Shown here: piece by piece, positions 18,325 to 27,043 of the stretch
How positions within the stretch are numbered: the stretch's first letter is position 1
Layout of the letters: each line of letters begins with the position of its first letter
Assembly (NCBI GenBank): GCA_019058315.1
Contig: JAHPZH010000002.1
Location: forward strand, 558,001-622,000
Direction of reading: 5' to 3'
Source of the DNA: Candidatus Helarchaeota archaeon
GTDB taxonomy: Archaea; Asgardarchaeota; Lokiarchaeia; Helarchaeales; RDOG01
DNA: 64,000 nt
Translations under genes and position numbers: made by a program
Notes under the pieces: model-generated
Database searches by the model: none
The model's input: the letters and a program-made list of their open reading frames with translations, nothing else
Told to the model about the DNA's origin: nothing

Positions 18325-19359
18325 ATGGATCATCAACAATCAAATAAAATTAAAATCTCCATTTTGATTTCAACTTATAATCGTGTTGAGGAATTAAAAA
18401 GTTGTATAAATTCTATATTAGAAGTCGATTTCCCTAAAAATCATTACGAAATCTTAGTCGGTGATGGTGGGAGCACCGATTCCACATTTGAATTTATGTC
18501 AAATTTGGTAAAAAAATCTGAAAAATTTCCTGATCAATTACCAATAATTAAATATTTTCGTAATAATAAAAATTTGGGGGCAATGGGAAATAGAATGACT
18601 TCATTTCGTGTTGTAAAAGGTAAATATATGTGTGTTTTGGATTCAGATGCAACAGTTCCTAAAAATTGGTTGAAAAACATATATAATCATATGGAAAAAA
18701 ATAAATTAGACGCATCTGGTGGATTAAATATTACAAATCCTAAAGAAGGACCAATTCTTGGTGCTGATGTAGGTTCAAATGGAATAATTCAACCTTGCTA
18801 TCGCAAAAATGATCCTCTTTTTATAAGTACAGTTAATGCATTTTTTAATACAAGAACGTTAAGAAAAATGGGCGGATTGGATCCAATAATGGCGTATGGG
18901 GGTGCGGACATGGAATTAGGGATTAGAGCTAGATTATTTGGTGCAAAAATTTCAGGAGAAATGAACACAATAGTAGATCATACTAGAAAACCTAAAGGAG
19001 AACACTTTAGAGCCCGTAAAAATATTGAAAAATTAACCTATTATCAATTATCAAGACATATTTATTTATTTCTTAAAAATTTTGAATGGAGATTTGGTAT
19101 AATCTTTTCCTTAAGAATATTTCTTTTCAAATCAATTCAATTAATGGGAGCATTAATTAAGAAAAATTTAGGTTACATTAAAGGTTATATAAAAGCGATT
19201 TTCTGGATATTATCTAATTTAGGAACAATAATTCTAAATCATAATAAAGTAAAGAGAAAAATTAAAAGTTTTAAAATTGTAAAAAAATACTATCATCCAA
19301 AACCAAGTCTTATTTCAATTTGTGTGAGAAATTACCGTTCTATATTTAAGAAATACTAA
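18325..19359 (+). CDS. GT2 family glycosyltransferase
   Basis: A GT-A fold glycosyltransferase: ISILISTYNRVEEL at the N-terminus, GDGGSTDST for nucleotide binding, VLDSDATVP with the metal-binding D-x-D, and GGADMELGIRARLFG with the acidic catalytic region. The C-terminal 120 residues are basic with amphipathic hydrophobic stretches, probably for membrane contact. I chose the ATG at 18325; a TTG at 18316 adds three residues. It is divergent from the asparagine synthase gene and heads a run of three rightward glycosyltransferases. The sugar specificity cannot be read. Confidence 0.8.
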   Translation: MDHQQSNKIKISILISTYNRVEELKSCINSILEVDFPKNHYEILVGDGGSTDSTFEFMSNLVKKSEKFPDQLPIIKYFRNNKNLGAMGNRMTSFRVVKGKYMCVLDSDATVPKNWLKNIYNHMEKNKLDASGGLNITNPKEGPILGADVGSNGIIQPCYRKNDPLFISTVNAFFNTRTLRKMGGLDPIMAYGGADMELGIRARLFGAKISGEMNTIVDHTRKPKGEHFRARKNIEKLTYYQLSRHIYLFLKNFEWRFGIIFSLRIFLFKSIQLMGALIKKNLGYIKGYIKAIFWILSNLGTIILNHNKVKRKIKSFKIVKKYYHPKPSLISICVRNYRSIFKKY

Positions 19360-19456
19360 TTTTTTAAAATGAGAAATTTTGATTCATTTCTAATAAAGTA
19401 AAGAACAATAAATCACAAAAATTAAATATAAATAGCCCATTAAGAAGATTAGAAAA

Positions 19457-20515
19457 ATGAAATTACTTTTTAATACAGTAACTACAACTGGATACGAAAT
19501 AGATAAAAATTTTTACGAGACTTTCAAGGATTTGGGATTCGAAACAATTAAATTTAATTCAACTGAGCATAATATTAAGTTTGGGAAAAAAAAAACTGAT
19601 GAAATTTTAATAGAATTAGTAAACACCAATAAACCAGATGTAATTTTTACATTCTTAAATAAATACGAAATCTCAAAAAATACATTCAAAAAAATTAAAG
19701 CGAAATCAATTAGTCTTGCTTGGTTTGCAGATGATCACTGGCGGTATAATATTTATTCAAAATATATGGCACCTTTCTTTGATTACTGTTTAACAACTTC
19801 AAAAACAGCTTTTGAACATTACAAAAGAGATGGATTTGGTAATGTTATTAAAACTCAATGGGCAGCCAATCCACGTTATTATAAAAATCTTGATCTTGAA
19901 AAAATTTACGATGTTTCGTTTATTGGCTATAAATATGGAATACGTCCACATATTATTAATACAATTAAGAATAATAGAATAAATATTAAGGTCTTTGGAA
20001 AGGGATGGACTGAACTTCCAGTAAGAAAAAAAATAAATAAAAAAATTAAAGGTATTTTTAAAATAAATACCTTAAGAGAGCTATCATTTTTTGAACAAAT
20101 CTTAAATAAATTTCAAGTTACTTCGTTTTTTAAACCTCAAAAAGAAAATGAATCGAAGTTTATATCATTTTCAAAATTAGTTAGATTATATAATATATCA
20201 AAAATCAATTTAAATTTGGCAGAATCTTCAGCAAATGAAAAAATTTTACAGATTAAAGGTAGAAATTTTGAAATCCCGATGTGTGGGGGATTAATACTCA
20301 CAAAATATATACCTGAATTAACTGAATATTATGATATAGGTGAAGAAATTATCTGTTATGAAAATTTAAATGACTTAATTAATAAAATAAATTATTTTCT
20401 CAAACATGAAGAAGAAAGAGAAGATGTTGCTAAAAGAGGATATGAGAGATCAATTAAGGAACATACTTATGAAAAAAGATTTAAAACAATATTTAATGAG
20501 ATTGGTATTTTTTAA
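19457..20515 (+). CDS. CgeB-like glycosyltransferase (GT-B fold)
   Basis: A 352-residue protein resembling the CgeB/spore-maturation-type glycosyltransferases (Glyco_trans_1_2). It has SLAWFADDHWR, TTSKTAFEHYKRDG, a DVSFIGYKYG strand-loop, KINLNLAES and a C-terminal GRNFEIPMCGGLILTKY block that ends the nucleotide-sugar site, then a helix of the type YERSIKEHTYEKRFKTIF. No signal peptide. ATG start preceded by AGAAGATTAG. It lies between GT2 and GT4 enzymes, all rightward, as expected for stepwise glycan assembly. Confidence 0.75.
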   Translation: MKLLFNTVTTTGYEIDKNFYETFKDLGFETIKFNSTEHNIKFGKKKTDEILIELVNTNKPDVIFTFLNKYEISKNTFKKIKAKSISLAWFADDHWRYNIYSKYMAPFFDYCLTTSKTAFEHYKRDGFGNVIKTQWAANPRYYKNLDLEKIYDVSFIGYKYGIRPHIINTIKNNRINIKVFGKGWTELPVRKKINKKIKGIFKINTLRELSFFEQILNKFQVTSFFKPQKENESKFISFSKLVRLYNISKINLNLAESSANEKILQIKGRNFEIPMCGGLILTKYIPELTEYYDIGEEIICYENLNDLINKINYFLKHEEEREDVAKRGYERSIKEHTYEKRFKTIFNEIGIF

Positions 20516-20574
20516 TATCATTATAAATTGTCTAGTAATATATAAAAATTTAAACTTATGAATTAGTGAATGGA

Positions 20575-21753
20575 ATGAGTATAATATTTTTCACTTACAA
20601 TTTAAATCTATTTAAATATTCTAATTTATATGATGGACTTATGTATCTCTCAAAATCTGCTAAAATACATATAATTGGTGGCGGATACATCCCCAAAGGG
20701 GTTAAAGTCCCAAAAAATATTATTATTCATTCAATAAAAAAACCAAGATTTAAAACAATGAAAAATCTTTTTTTTACAATAAAAATGTTATTTAAATCCT
20801 TAAAAATAATAAAGTCAAATAAAATTAATGTAATTTTTGTTCTTAATGATATTTTTCCTCAAATTTTAAGTTATTTTATATGCAAATTGACTAAAATTCC
20901 ATATTTTGTAGATTATAGGGGAAATGTTTCATATGAAAGAGAATTAGATCTTAAAAAATTTTCTTTCTTAAAAAAACTCATTCGTTTGTATTTAAATAGA
21001 TCATATGATGCGCTAGAAGATTTTACTCTAAAAAAAGCAAAAGCAGTAATTTGTAATAATCATTTATCAAAAAAATTATTATTAAGAAGATCTATTAATA
21101 ACGATAAATTGCATGTAATATGGCATGGAGTGAATCTAGAAAAATTTAATTCAAAAAAATATTCAGATAAGGAAAAATCCCTCTTAAAAACAAACCTTAA
21201 ATTAAAATCTGACGATTTTATTTACTTATTTATTGGAAGATTAGTACCAAATAAAGGTTTATTTTACCTTTTACGTGCAATGAAAGAATTAAAAGTAGAA
21301 TTTCCTAAAATAAAACTCTTAATTGTTGGTTATGGACCGCTGGAGAAAGAACTAAAAGAATTTGCTATAAAAAATGAAATTTTCGAAGTAAAATTTTTAG
21401 GTAAACAATCTCATGATAAGATTCCAATTTTTTATGCTATATCTAATAGTTTTGTATTACCAACATTAAGTGAAGGACTTCCTAATGTCGTCCTAGAAGC
21501 TATGGCTTCTGCCATTCCTGTAATTTCTACCAAGGTAGGTGATGTTCCTAGGTTAATTGGAAAATCAAAGAATGGTAATATTCTAATTGATTCAAGAGAT
21601 TTAGAACAATTAGTTAGTGGAATGAAACAATTTTACGAAAACAGAAACGATCTAACACAAATTGGAAGAAATAATAGAGAATTTATTTTAAATAATATTA
21701 GTTGGAAACATTTTGCTATTAAATTAATAAAACTATTTAAATTTTCTTCATAA
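20575..21753 (+). CDS. GT4 family glycosyltransferase
   Basis: A retaining GT-B glycosyltransferase. The C-terminal half carries IGRLVPNKGLFYLLRA, LLIVGYGPLEKEL and the E-x7-E site in SEGLPNVVLEAMASAIPVI. The N-terminal half has a hydrophobic stretch near SYFICKLTKIPYFVDYRGN, which may be a monotopic membrane contact. I chose the ATG at 20575; a GTG at 20566 adds three residues. It starts 59 bp after the CgeB-like gene and converges on the GT2 gene at 21768. Confidence 0.85.
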   Translation: MSIIFFTYNLNLFKYSNLYDGLMYLSKSAKIHIIGGGYIPKGVKVPKNIIIHSIKKPRFKTMKNLFFTIKMLFKSLKIIKSNKINVIFVLNDIFPQILSYFICKLTKIPYFVDYRGNVSYERELDLKKFSFLKKLIRLYLNRSYDALEDFTLKKAKAVICNNHLSKKLLLRRSINNDKLHVIWHGVNLEKFNSKKYSDKEKSLLKTNLKLKSDDFIYLFIGRLVPNKGLFYLLRAMKELKVEFPKIKLLIVGYGPLEKELKEFAIKNEIFEVKFLGKQSHDKIPIFYAISNSFVLPTLSEGLPNVVLEAMASAIPVISTKVGDVPRLIGKSKNGNILIDSRDLEQLVSGMKQFYENRNDLTQIGRNNREFILNNISWKHFAIKLIKLFKFSS

Positions 21754-21767
21754 TAAAAGATATGATC

Positions 21768-22577
21768 TTATAAAATCCTCTTAGAAATAAAATTACGAAT
21801 TCTATCTATTTGTCTCCGAGCAATAATCTTTTTGGTCTCTTTAAATCTAGGCAATTTAATAATTCGAGCTTCTATATAACCAATCAAAGTAGAAATAATT
21901 TCTGGTAATGTAAATGGATTTCTTATCAGTTTAAAAAGAAGATGTAAAATTGTAAAACCGAAAGGAAAACATAATTGATATCTAGCCCAACCCTTTCTAA
22001 TTCCTTGATTAATATATTTACGAGATCTAAAAGGTCGCATCTCATATGCAATTGCTTTTTTATTAGCAATTACTTCAAAACCTTTTTTTTCAATTAACAA
22101 ATCTTGATATGTATCAAAACCAATCAAATCCTTACATCTAACCTCTTTCAATAATTGAGTTCTAATTAATCTACAACCTCCTAAAAAGGTCTGATAATTT
22201 GGAATTCCAAAAATTCCTTTAGTAATACAGGTTCCACTTACAACTCCTATTTTAGGATTCTTAATACTTTTTATCATATTTTTCATGAAATTATTAGTCA
22301 GATAAAGATCCGCATCACATAGAAAAGTATATAATCCATTTAATTCATCGATTCCAAAATTAATGACTTCAGCTCTAGGATTTGACCATTTTTTAAAATT
22401 CTTCTCAAGAACTCGAATATTATTTTTTTTTGCAATATTTATTGTTCTATCAGTACACCTATCTGCTACAAGAATTACTTCTTTAATGCCAACTTGATTA
22501 ATGACGCTTTTTAAACAAATATTTAAGGTTTTTTCTTCGTTATGTGCTGGAATTAAAACGCTTACTTCTTTTTGCAA
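21768..22577 (-). CDS. GT2 family glycosyltransferase
   Basis: A 269-residue GT-A enzyme: VSVLIPAHNEEKTL, VADRCTDRTINIAKK for nucleotide binding and FLCDADLYLT for the metal site. A MRPFRSRKYINQGIRKGWAR segment occupies the place of the acceptor loop, and the C-terminus is basic. The only start upstream of the conserved strand is TTG at 22577, with AGGG about 9 nt before it. It lies upstream of the thioredoxin gene on the same strand with a 67-bp gap preceding no other leftward glycan gene. The specificity is unknown. Confidence 0.78.
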   Translation of the reverse strand: MQKEVSVLIPAHNEEKTLNICLKSVINQVGIKEVILVADRCTDRTINIAKKNNIRVLEKNFKKWSNPRAEVINFGIDELNGLYTFLCDADLYLTNNFMKNMIKSIKNPKIGVVSGTCITKGIFGIPNYQTFLGGCRLIRTQLLKEVRCKDLIGFDTYQDLLIEKKGFEVIANKKAIAYEMRPFRSRKYINQGIRKGWARYQLCFPFGFTILHLLFKLIRNPFTLPEIISTLIGYIEARIIKLPRFKETKKIIARRQIDRIRNFISKRIL

Positions 22578-22644
22578 AGAGAATACCCTAAATAGTTAAT
22601 AAGATTTAAAAATATTTGAAATTATGTGGAATATCTTATAAATT

Positions 22645-22962
22645 TTAAGATATTTTAATTGATTCAATAAATTCCCGTAATTCATTTATGGATTTAGCCG
22701 CAATTTCTTTCTTAATTATTTTGCCATTTTTAAAAATTATATAAGTGGGAACTCCTTCTATATTATATTTTGAAGCAATAGCTGGATTTCTATCAACATT
22801 AATTTTTCCAATTTTCACTTTTCCCTGATATTCAATTTCTAATTTTTTTATAGCAGGTTCAATCATTTTACATGGAGGACACCATGAGGCCCAAAAGTCA
22901 ACAAACACTGGTATATCTGATTCTATGACCTCTCTTTTAAAGTTTTTAGTTGTAAATTCCAT
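22645..22962 (-). CDS. trxA: Thioredoxin
   Basis: A 105-residue cytosolic disulfide reductase with the complete fold. The active site is FWASWCPPCK with Cys28 and Cys31, the cis-proline is in GVPTY, and DxNP and F-x-x-G-K segments are in the normal places. The CPPC active site, rather than CGPC, is common in archaea. ATG start. It follows the UDP-sulfoquinovose synthase-like gene by 76 bp on the same strand, so a link to sulfur delivery is possible but unproven. Confidence 0.92.
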   Translation of the reverse strand: MEFTTKNFKREVIESDIPVFVDFWASWCPPCKMIEPAIKKLEIEYQGKVKIGKINVDRNPAIASKYNIEGVPTYIIFKNGKIIKKEIAAKSINELREFIESIKIS

Positions 22963-23038
22963 AAGTAATCATTAACATGCTTTTATACTAAATTTCAACA
23001 AATTTTTTAATTATTCTATAAAAATATCATTTTAAAGT

Positions 23039-24565
23039 TCATTCATTACGTTCTTCTGTGATAAGTTTTGGTTCATAACCTTTTAGTTCTTTAGTTCCTG
23101 GCTTATAAACTTCTAAAGTCTCTACTTGTTTCTTATCTCCACTCCACCACGTTTCAGGTAAAATTAAATGTGCCTTTTCTTCAATTTTTTTCCTAATTGG
23201 TTCTTGAGTTAATAATTGAAACATTCTTGTTATTTCCTTTTCTAAACTTACTTTAGGTTTGAATCCAAATGTATTAGGTAATTTTTGAGATACGACATTA
23301 AAAGGGTGCTTTTCAGCTTCTACTCTAGGGTTTTCTACTCTTTGAATTTTTACATCTATTCCAAATTTTTCCTTTCCTACCTTCGCAACAGTTTCTGCTA
23401 ATTCTCTTATTTTATAAAGTCCGGAAACTTGATTTACTACATCATATTGACCCGGTTCCGGAGGAGAGATTATCAATCTTGTCATACACTCCATAGCATC
23501 TTCAAGAGCTATAAAACCTCTAATTTGTTCACCTTTGCCGTATATAGTCAGAGGAAATCCCATTACCGCTTGGGCTACAAATCGATTGACTACTGTTCCA
23601 AACCATTCGTCTATATCAAGCCTGGTTCTGAGTTTTTCATCAGCAGCCACTTGTTCTGTATGAACTCCATAAATTACTCCTTGCATAACATCATAAGATC
23701 GAAGCCACCAATATTTACAAGCTTCATAAATATTAAATGTATCTTGAACTTTACTCACATGGTAAAAACTCACAGGATCTCTTGGGGTTAATTCTCCTCC
23801 CAAACTCCATTCTGTATTATTCCAATTTAGAACTGCTTCTCCAGGAAAGATTCCTTCAAAAAGAGCTCTTCCAGTTAATGGGCTACCATATTCGCCTAAT
23901 GTGCCCAATTTTATTAAGCTAGTTTCTGGTACAATTTCTTTCATTAAAAATAATAATCCGAGGGTTCCTATTACATTATTTGTTTGAACTTTTATTGCAT
24001 GATCACAATCTACCATACTATAAGGGGCGCTAGGACATTCTGCATAATGAACTATAGCCTCTGGTTTAACTTCATCTAAAAAATTTCTTAATTCTTTTCT
24101 ATCTAAAATATCAATCTCTTTAAATTTTATTTCTATACCTAATATTTCCTTTGCTGCCTTAATTCTTTCATGAATATTATTAATTGGGATTACACTATGA
24201 GAATCCTTTTCATCAACACAATTTCTTCTAAAAAAGTTATCAATACCGCTGATTTTACAACCCAAACTACCTAATTTAAGTGCCAATGTCCATCCTAAAT
24301 ATCCATCAATTCCAAGGATCATAATTCGCATATTTTTTAACATATATCCATATTCTGTCAGTTGCCACTCTGTACATTGTTCTAATGTAATCGAAGGTTC
24401 ATAGAGACCCAAATCAGGTCTACGTTCACATTCGATCATTATACTCTGTTCGCCATCTACAAATTTTGGTTCAATGGATTGACCACATGCTCTAAAATCC
24501 ACATGACCTTTAAATATTGCTGCTGGACAATTCCAACAAGTTTTATTTGCATTTTTTGCTTTCAA
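23039..24565 (-). CDS. UDP-sulfoquinovose synthase-like (SQD1/Agl3) with N-terminal Cys domain
   Basis: Expected to convert UDP-glucose and sulfite to UDP-sulfoquinovose. The SDR core begins near residue 80 with GIDGYLG (85-91) and has YAECPSAPYSM, a YHVSK active-site motif, a RTRLDIDEWFGTVVNRF block and YGKGEQIRGFIALEDA, all characteristic of SQD1 and of Agl3 from Sulfolobus. Ahead of it is a 75-residue segment with Cys10, 13, 27, 46 and 64 and a TEWQ end, which looks like a metal or Fe-S site. The only start that includes it is TTG at 24565, three bases after the stop of the phosphodiesterase gene, so the two are co-transcribed. The product is known in archaeal N-glycans, which suits the locus. 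Confidence 0.8.
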   Translation of the reverse strand: MKAKNANKTCWNCPAAIFKGHVDFRACGQSIEPKFVDGEQSIMIECERRPDLGLYEPSITLEQCTEWQLTEYGYMLKNMRIMILGIDGYLGWTLALKLGSLGCKISGIDNFFRRNCVDEKDSHSVIPINNIHERIKAAKEILGIEIKFKEIDILDRKELRNFLDEVKPEAIVHYAECPSAPYSMVDCDHAIKVQTNNVIGTLGLLFLMKEIVPETSLIKLGTLGEYGSPLTGRALFEGIFPGEAVLNWNNTEWSLGGELTPRDPVSFYHVSKVQDTFNIYEACKYWWLRSYDVMQGVIYGVHTEQVAADEKLRTRLDIDEWFGTVVNRFVAQAVMGFPLTIYGKGEQIRGFIALEDAMECMTRLIISPPEPGQYDVVNQVSGLYKIRELAETVAKVGKEKFGIDVKIQRVENPRVEAEKHPFNVVSQKLPNTFGFKPKVSLEKEITRMFQLLTQEPIRKKIEEKAHLILPETWWSGDKKQVETLEVYKPGTKELKGYEPKLITEERNE

Positions 24566-24568
24566 TTT

Positions 24569-25852
24569 TTATACGCCATATAATCTATTCATAATAGGAA
24601 CCACATCTTCCACAGAAGGATTCTTCGGTACAGACTCTATATTATTTTTTCCTTTAATTAATAAAAATGCATTATCGTAAGAATGTTTTCCAGTATAAAT
24701 ATCACTTTCAAAAATCTCCTCTCTATGAAGATTTCCTCTTAAATTATATCCCTTATTCGATAATAAAACTAGATCAGGTGCATTTTTCAAATAGGGACCT
24801 TTGTATATTTCATGATTTGTAAATATTCTGTTAATAACTTTATCCTGACTATATTTCAATCTTTTAAATGAACTAATAATATCTTTAATTAAATCTTCTG
24901 CTTCACTAGGTGTTACACATCCTTTTGGATATTTTCCTTCTTTATTAAGATAAATTCTGGAAGGAAATAAACAAAATGCTCGAGTTCCTTCTTTGATGTT
25001 GTTAAACTTTTTTTTAGGTTCATTTCCTAGTTTTAAAAATCCTTCTTGAACTAGATGAGTGTTTAAATTTACATTTAATTTTGTATTTTCCATACCATGG
25101 TCTGATATCATGATCAAAATATCATTTTTATTCAATTGCTCTTTTATTTCTCCAATTACAGAATCAATTCTTATAAAAAATTCCAAAAACTTTGCATGAA
25201 ATTCATGTTCTTTGTTTTCATAAGCAGTCCATAGGAAGTGTTCTAATCTATCACTTCCTGTAAATACTAACATAAAATAGTCCCATTCAATTTCTTTCCA
25301 AAGAAATCTATATAGTTTAATACGATTTTCGAGGGTTTTGAATAAATACTTAAAAAATAAAGAGAGAGATTTATGTGCTGTGCTTGAATCTACATCGACT
25401 TGATAATTTAAATTTTTAAGTTTAGTAATGTATGAAGCAGGATATACAGATTTTTCTAAATCTGGTGAAACAAATCCAGAAACTAAAAATCCATTAAGTT
25501 TTTGAGCAGGGTATGTCATTGGAACATTTAAAATGACATATTTCTTCTGTTCATCTTTTTGCCAAAATGGTTGAGCTTTTAATTTTAAAATATTTGTAAA
25601 AGAAAGTGTATATGTTCCCTCAATTATATTTGTAAATCCAAAAATACTATGTTCACCTGGATTTTTTCCTGTAATTATGGAACTCCAAGAAACAGACGAT
25701 TCCTCAGGTAATGAGGAATACATTTTTTTAAAAATTCCCTCATCCTTCAATTTTTTAAAATTTGGCATTATGTCTCTATTTGAAAGATCCTCCAATAAAT
25801 CATAGGGAACTCCATCAATCCCAATTATAATGACTCTCTTTTTATTTTTCAA
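24569..25852 (-). CDS. Alkaline-phosphatase-superfamily phosphodiesterase
   Basis: A 427-residue member of the type I phosphodiesterase/nucleotide pyrophosphatase family. IIIGIDGVPYDLL gives the first metal-binding Asp, SVSWSSIITGKNPGEH holds the probable Ser/Thr nucleophile, and MISDHGM gives the Asp-His metal pair; GKHSYDNAF supplies a later His. No signal peptide is seen, so it is cytosolic. TTG start at 25852. It lies directly before the sulfoquinovose-synthase-like gene with three bases between them. Relatives are frequent in archaeal glycan loci with unknown substrate; a nucleotide-sugar or phospho-glycan hydrolase is likely. Confidence 0.78.
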   Translation of the reverse strand: MKNKKRVIIIGIDGVPYDLLEDLSNRDIMPNFKKLKDEGIFKKMYSSLPEESSVSWSSIITGKNPGEHSIFGFTNIIEGTYTLSFTNILKLKAQPFWQKDEQKKYVILNVPMTYPAQKLNGFLVSGFVSPDLEKSVYPASYITKLKNLNYQVDVDSSTAHKSLSLFFKYLFKTLENRIKLYRFLWKEIEWDYFMLVFTGSDRLEHFLWTAYENKEHEFHAKFLEFFIRIDSVIGEIKEQLNKNDILIMISDHGMENTKLNVNLNTHLVQEGFLKLGNEPKKKFNNIKEGTRAFCLFPSRIYLNKEGKYPKGCVTPSEAEDLIKDIISSFKRLKYSQDKVINRIFTNHEIYKGPYLKNAPDLVLLSNKGYNLRGNLHREEIFESDIYTGKHSYDNAFLLIKGKNNIESVPKNPSVEDVVPIMNRLYGV

Positions 25853-25987
25853 TTTTCTTACTCAAACGAATTAGTTGATTTAAAAAATTAATAGAAAATA
25901 TATATATGTTTTTTAATTAAAGAATTTCATTTATAGCATTTTTAGATGAAATTTAAAATCAATTAAAAAAAAATATAAGGAAATATT

Positions 25988-26923
25988 ATGAAAATTTTAA
26001 TAACGGGTATATTGGGATATATAGGTTCAAGATTGGCTATATTAACAAGGGATAAACACGAAATTACGGGAATAGACAATGGATATGCTGCACAAATAAG
26101 TAAAATAGATGGTATAGATCTATATAATCTGGATATAAGAGACCATAAAAAAATTGAGTCTATAGCTTCTAAATTAGACTTAATAGTGCATCTTGCTGCC
26201 ATTAGTGGAGTAGATACTTGTAAAAAAAATCCTTTATTAGCTCATGATGTAAATACTCTGGCAACCATAAATTTAGCTTGGATTTGTAGACAGAATCAAA
26301 TACCTTTAATTTTTCCAACGAGTATGGCGATGTTAGGGGATCCAGTTAAATTTCCAATAGATGAAAAACATCCTAGAAAACCAAAAAATATCTATGGTTA
26401 TACTAAATATATTGCTGAGCAAAATATTAATCTCTATGCCCAAAATAGTTTCCCTGCTATTATGTTTATGACGAGTAATATATATGGACACCATATAATC
26501 GATGGAAAATTAATTTTGAAAAATACTGTTATAAATAAATTCATTGGATTGGCAAAAAATGGCAAACCTCTAACAGTTTACAGTCCAGGAACTCAAGCAA
26601 GAGATTTCCTACATTTAGAAGACACCGTTAGAGCTTATATAGATGTTATTAATAAAATTAATGAGTTTAAAAATGAGGCTTTAACTATGACACTTGCAAG
26701 CGGAAAAAGTACACAAATGAATGATATTGCTGAAATTATTTTCAATGAAGCACAAAAACGAGGTTATAAAACAAAAATAAATCTGATTAAAAATCCTCGA
26801 AATAATGAAACCTTAACTGATAATTTTAAAATTAATATTAGTAAGATTGAAGAATTGATTAATTTTAAACCCATGTTTACTATCCAAAGTGGAATAAAGG
26901 AAATTTTTGATTTAAAATATTAA
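25988..26923 (+). CDS. NAD-dependent epimerase/dehydratase (extended SDR)
   Basis: A nucleotide-sugar modifying enzyme of 311 residues. The dinucleotide site is GILGYIG (7-13), Asp30 can bind the NAD ribose, and the catalytic set is Ser112 plus Y136-x3-K140 in IYGYTKY. FLHLEDTVRAYIDVI is the normal late helix. AAGGA precedes the ATG by 6 nt. It diverges from the phosphodiesterase gene and is followed by the UDP-ManNAc-dehydrogenase-like gene. The fold supports 4-epimerase, 4,6-dehydratase or reductase roles; sequence alone does not choose. Confidence 0.83.
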   Translation: MKILITGILGYIGSRLAILTRDKHEITGIDNGYAAQISKIDGIDLYNLDIRDHKKIESIASKLDLIVHLAAISGVDTCKKNPLLAHDVNTLATINLAWICRQNQIPLIFPTSMAMLGDPVKFPIDEKHPRKPKNIYGYTKYIAEQNINLYAQNSFPAIMFMTSNIYGHHIIDGKLILKNTVINKFIGLAKNGKPLTVYSPGTQARDFLHLEDTVRAYIDVINKINEFKNEALTMTLASGKSTQMNDIAEIIFNEAQKRGYKTKINLIKNPRNNETLTDNFKINISKIEELINFKPMFTIQSGIKEIFDLKY

Positions 26924-27032
26924 AAAATTTTTATTTTAATTAAAATTGTGTTCATAATTCTCTCATATTATTATATTATCGATTTTCTATCAAAAAATAT
27001 TAAATCATTAATTAATTGATATGGTCAAGACA

Positions 27033-27038
27033 GGTGAT
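27033..27038 (+). promoter_or_regulatory. Shine-Dalgarno GGTGAT that decides a TTG start
   Basis: GGTGAT, complementary to the archaeal 16S rRNA 3' end, lies 5 nt before TTG at 27044. The next ATG at 27053 would be 14 nt away, so TTG is the better start. Confidence 0.6.
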
Positions 27039-27043
27039 TTAAA

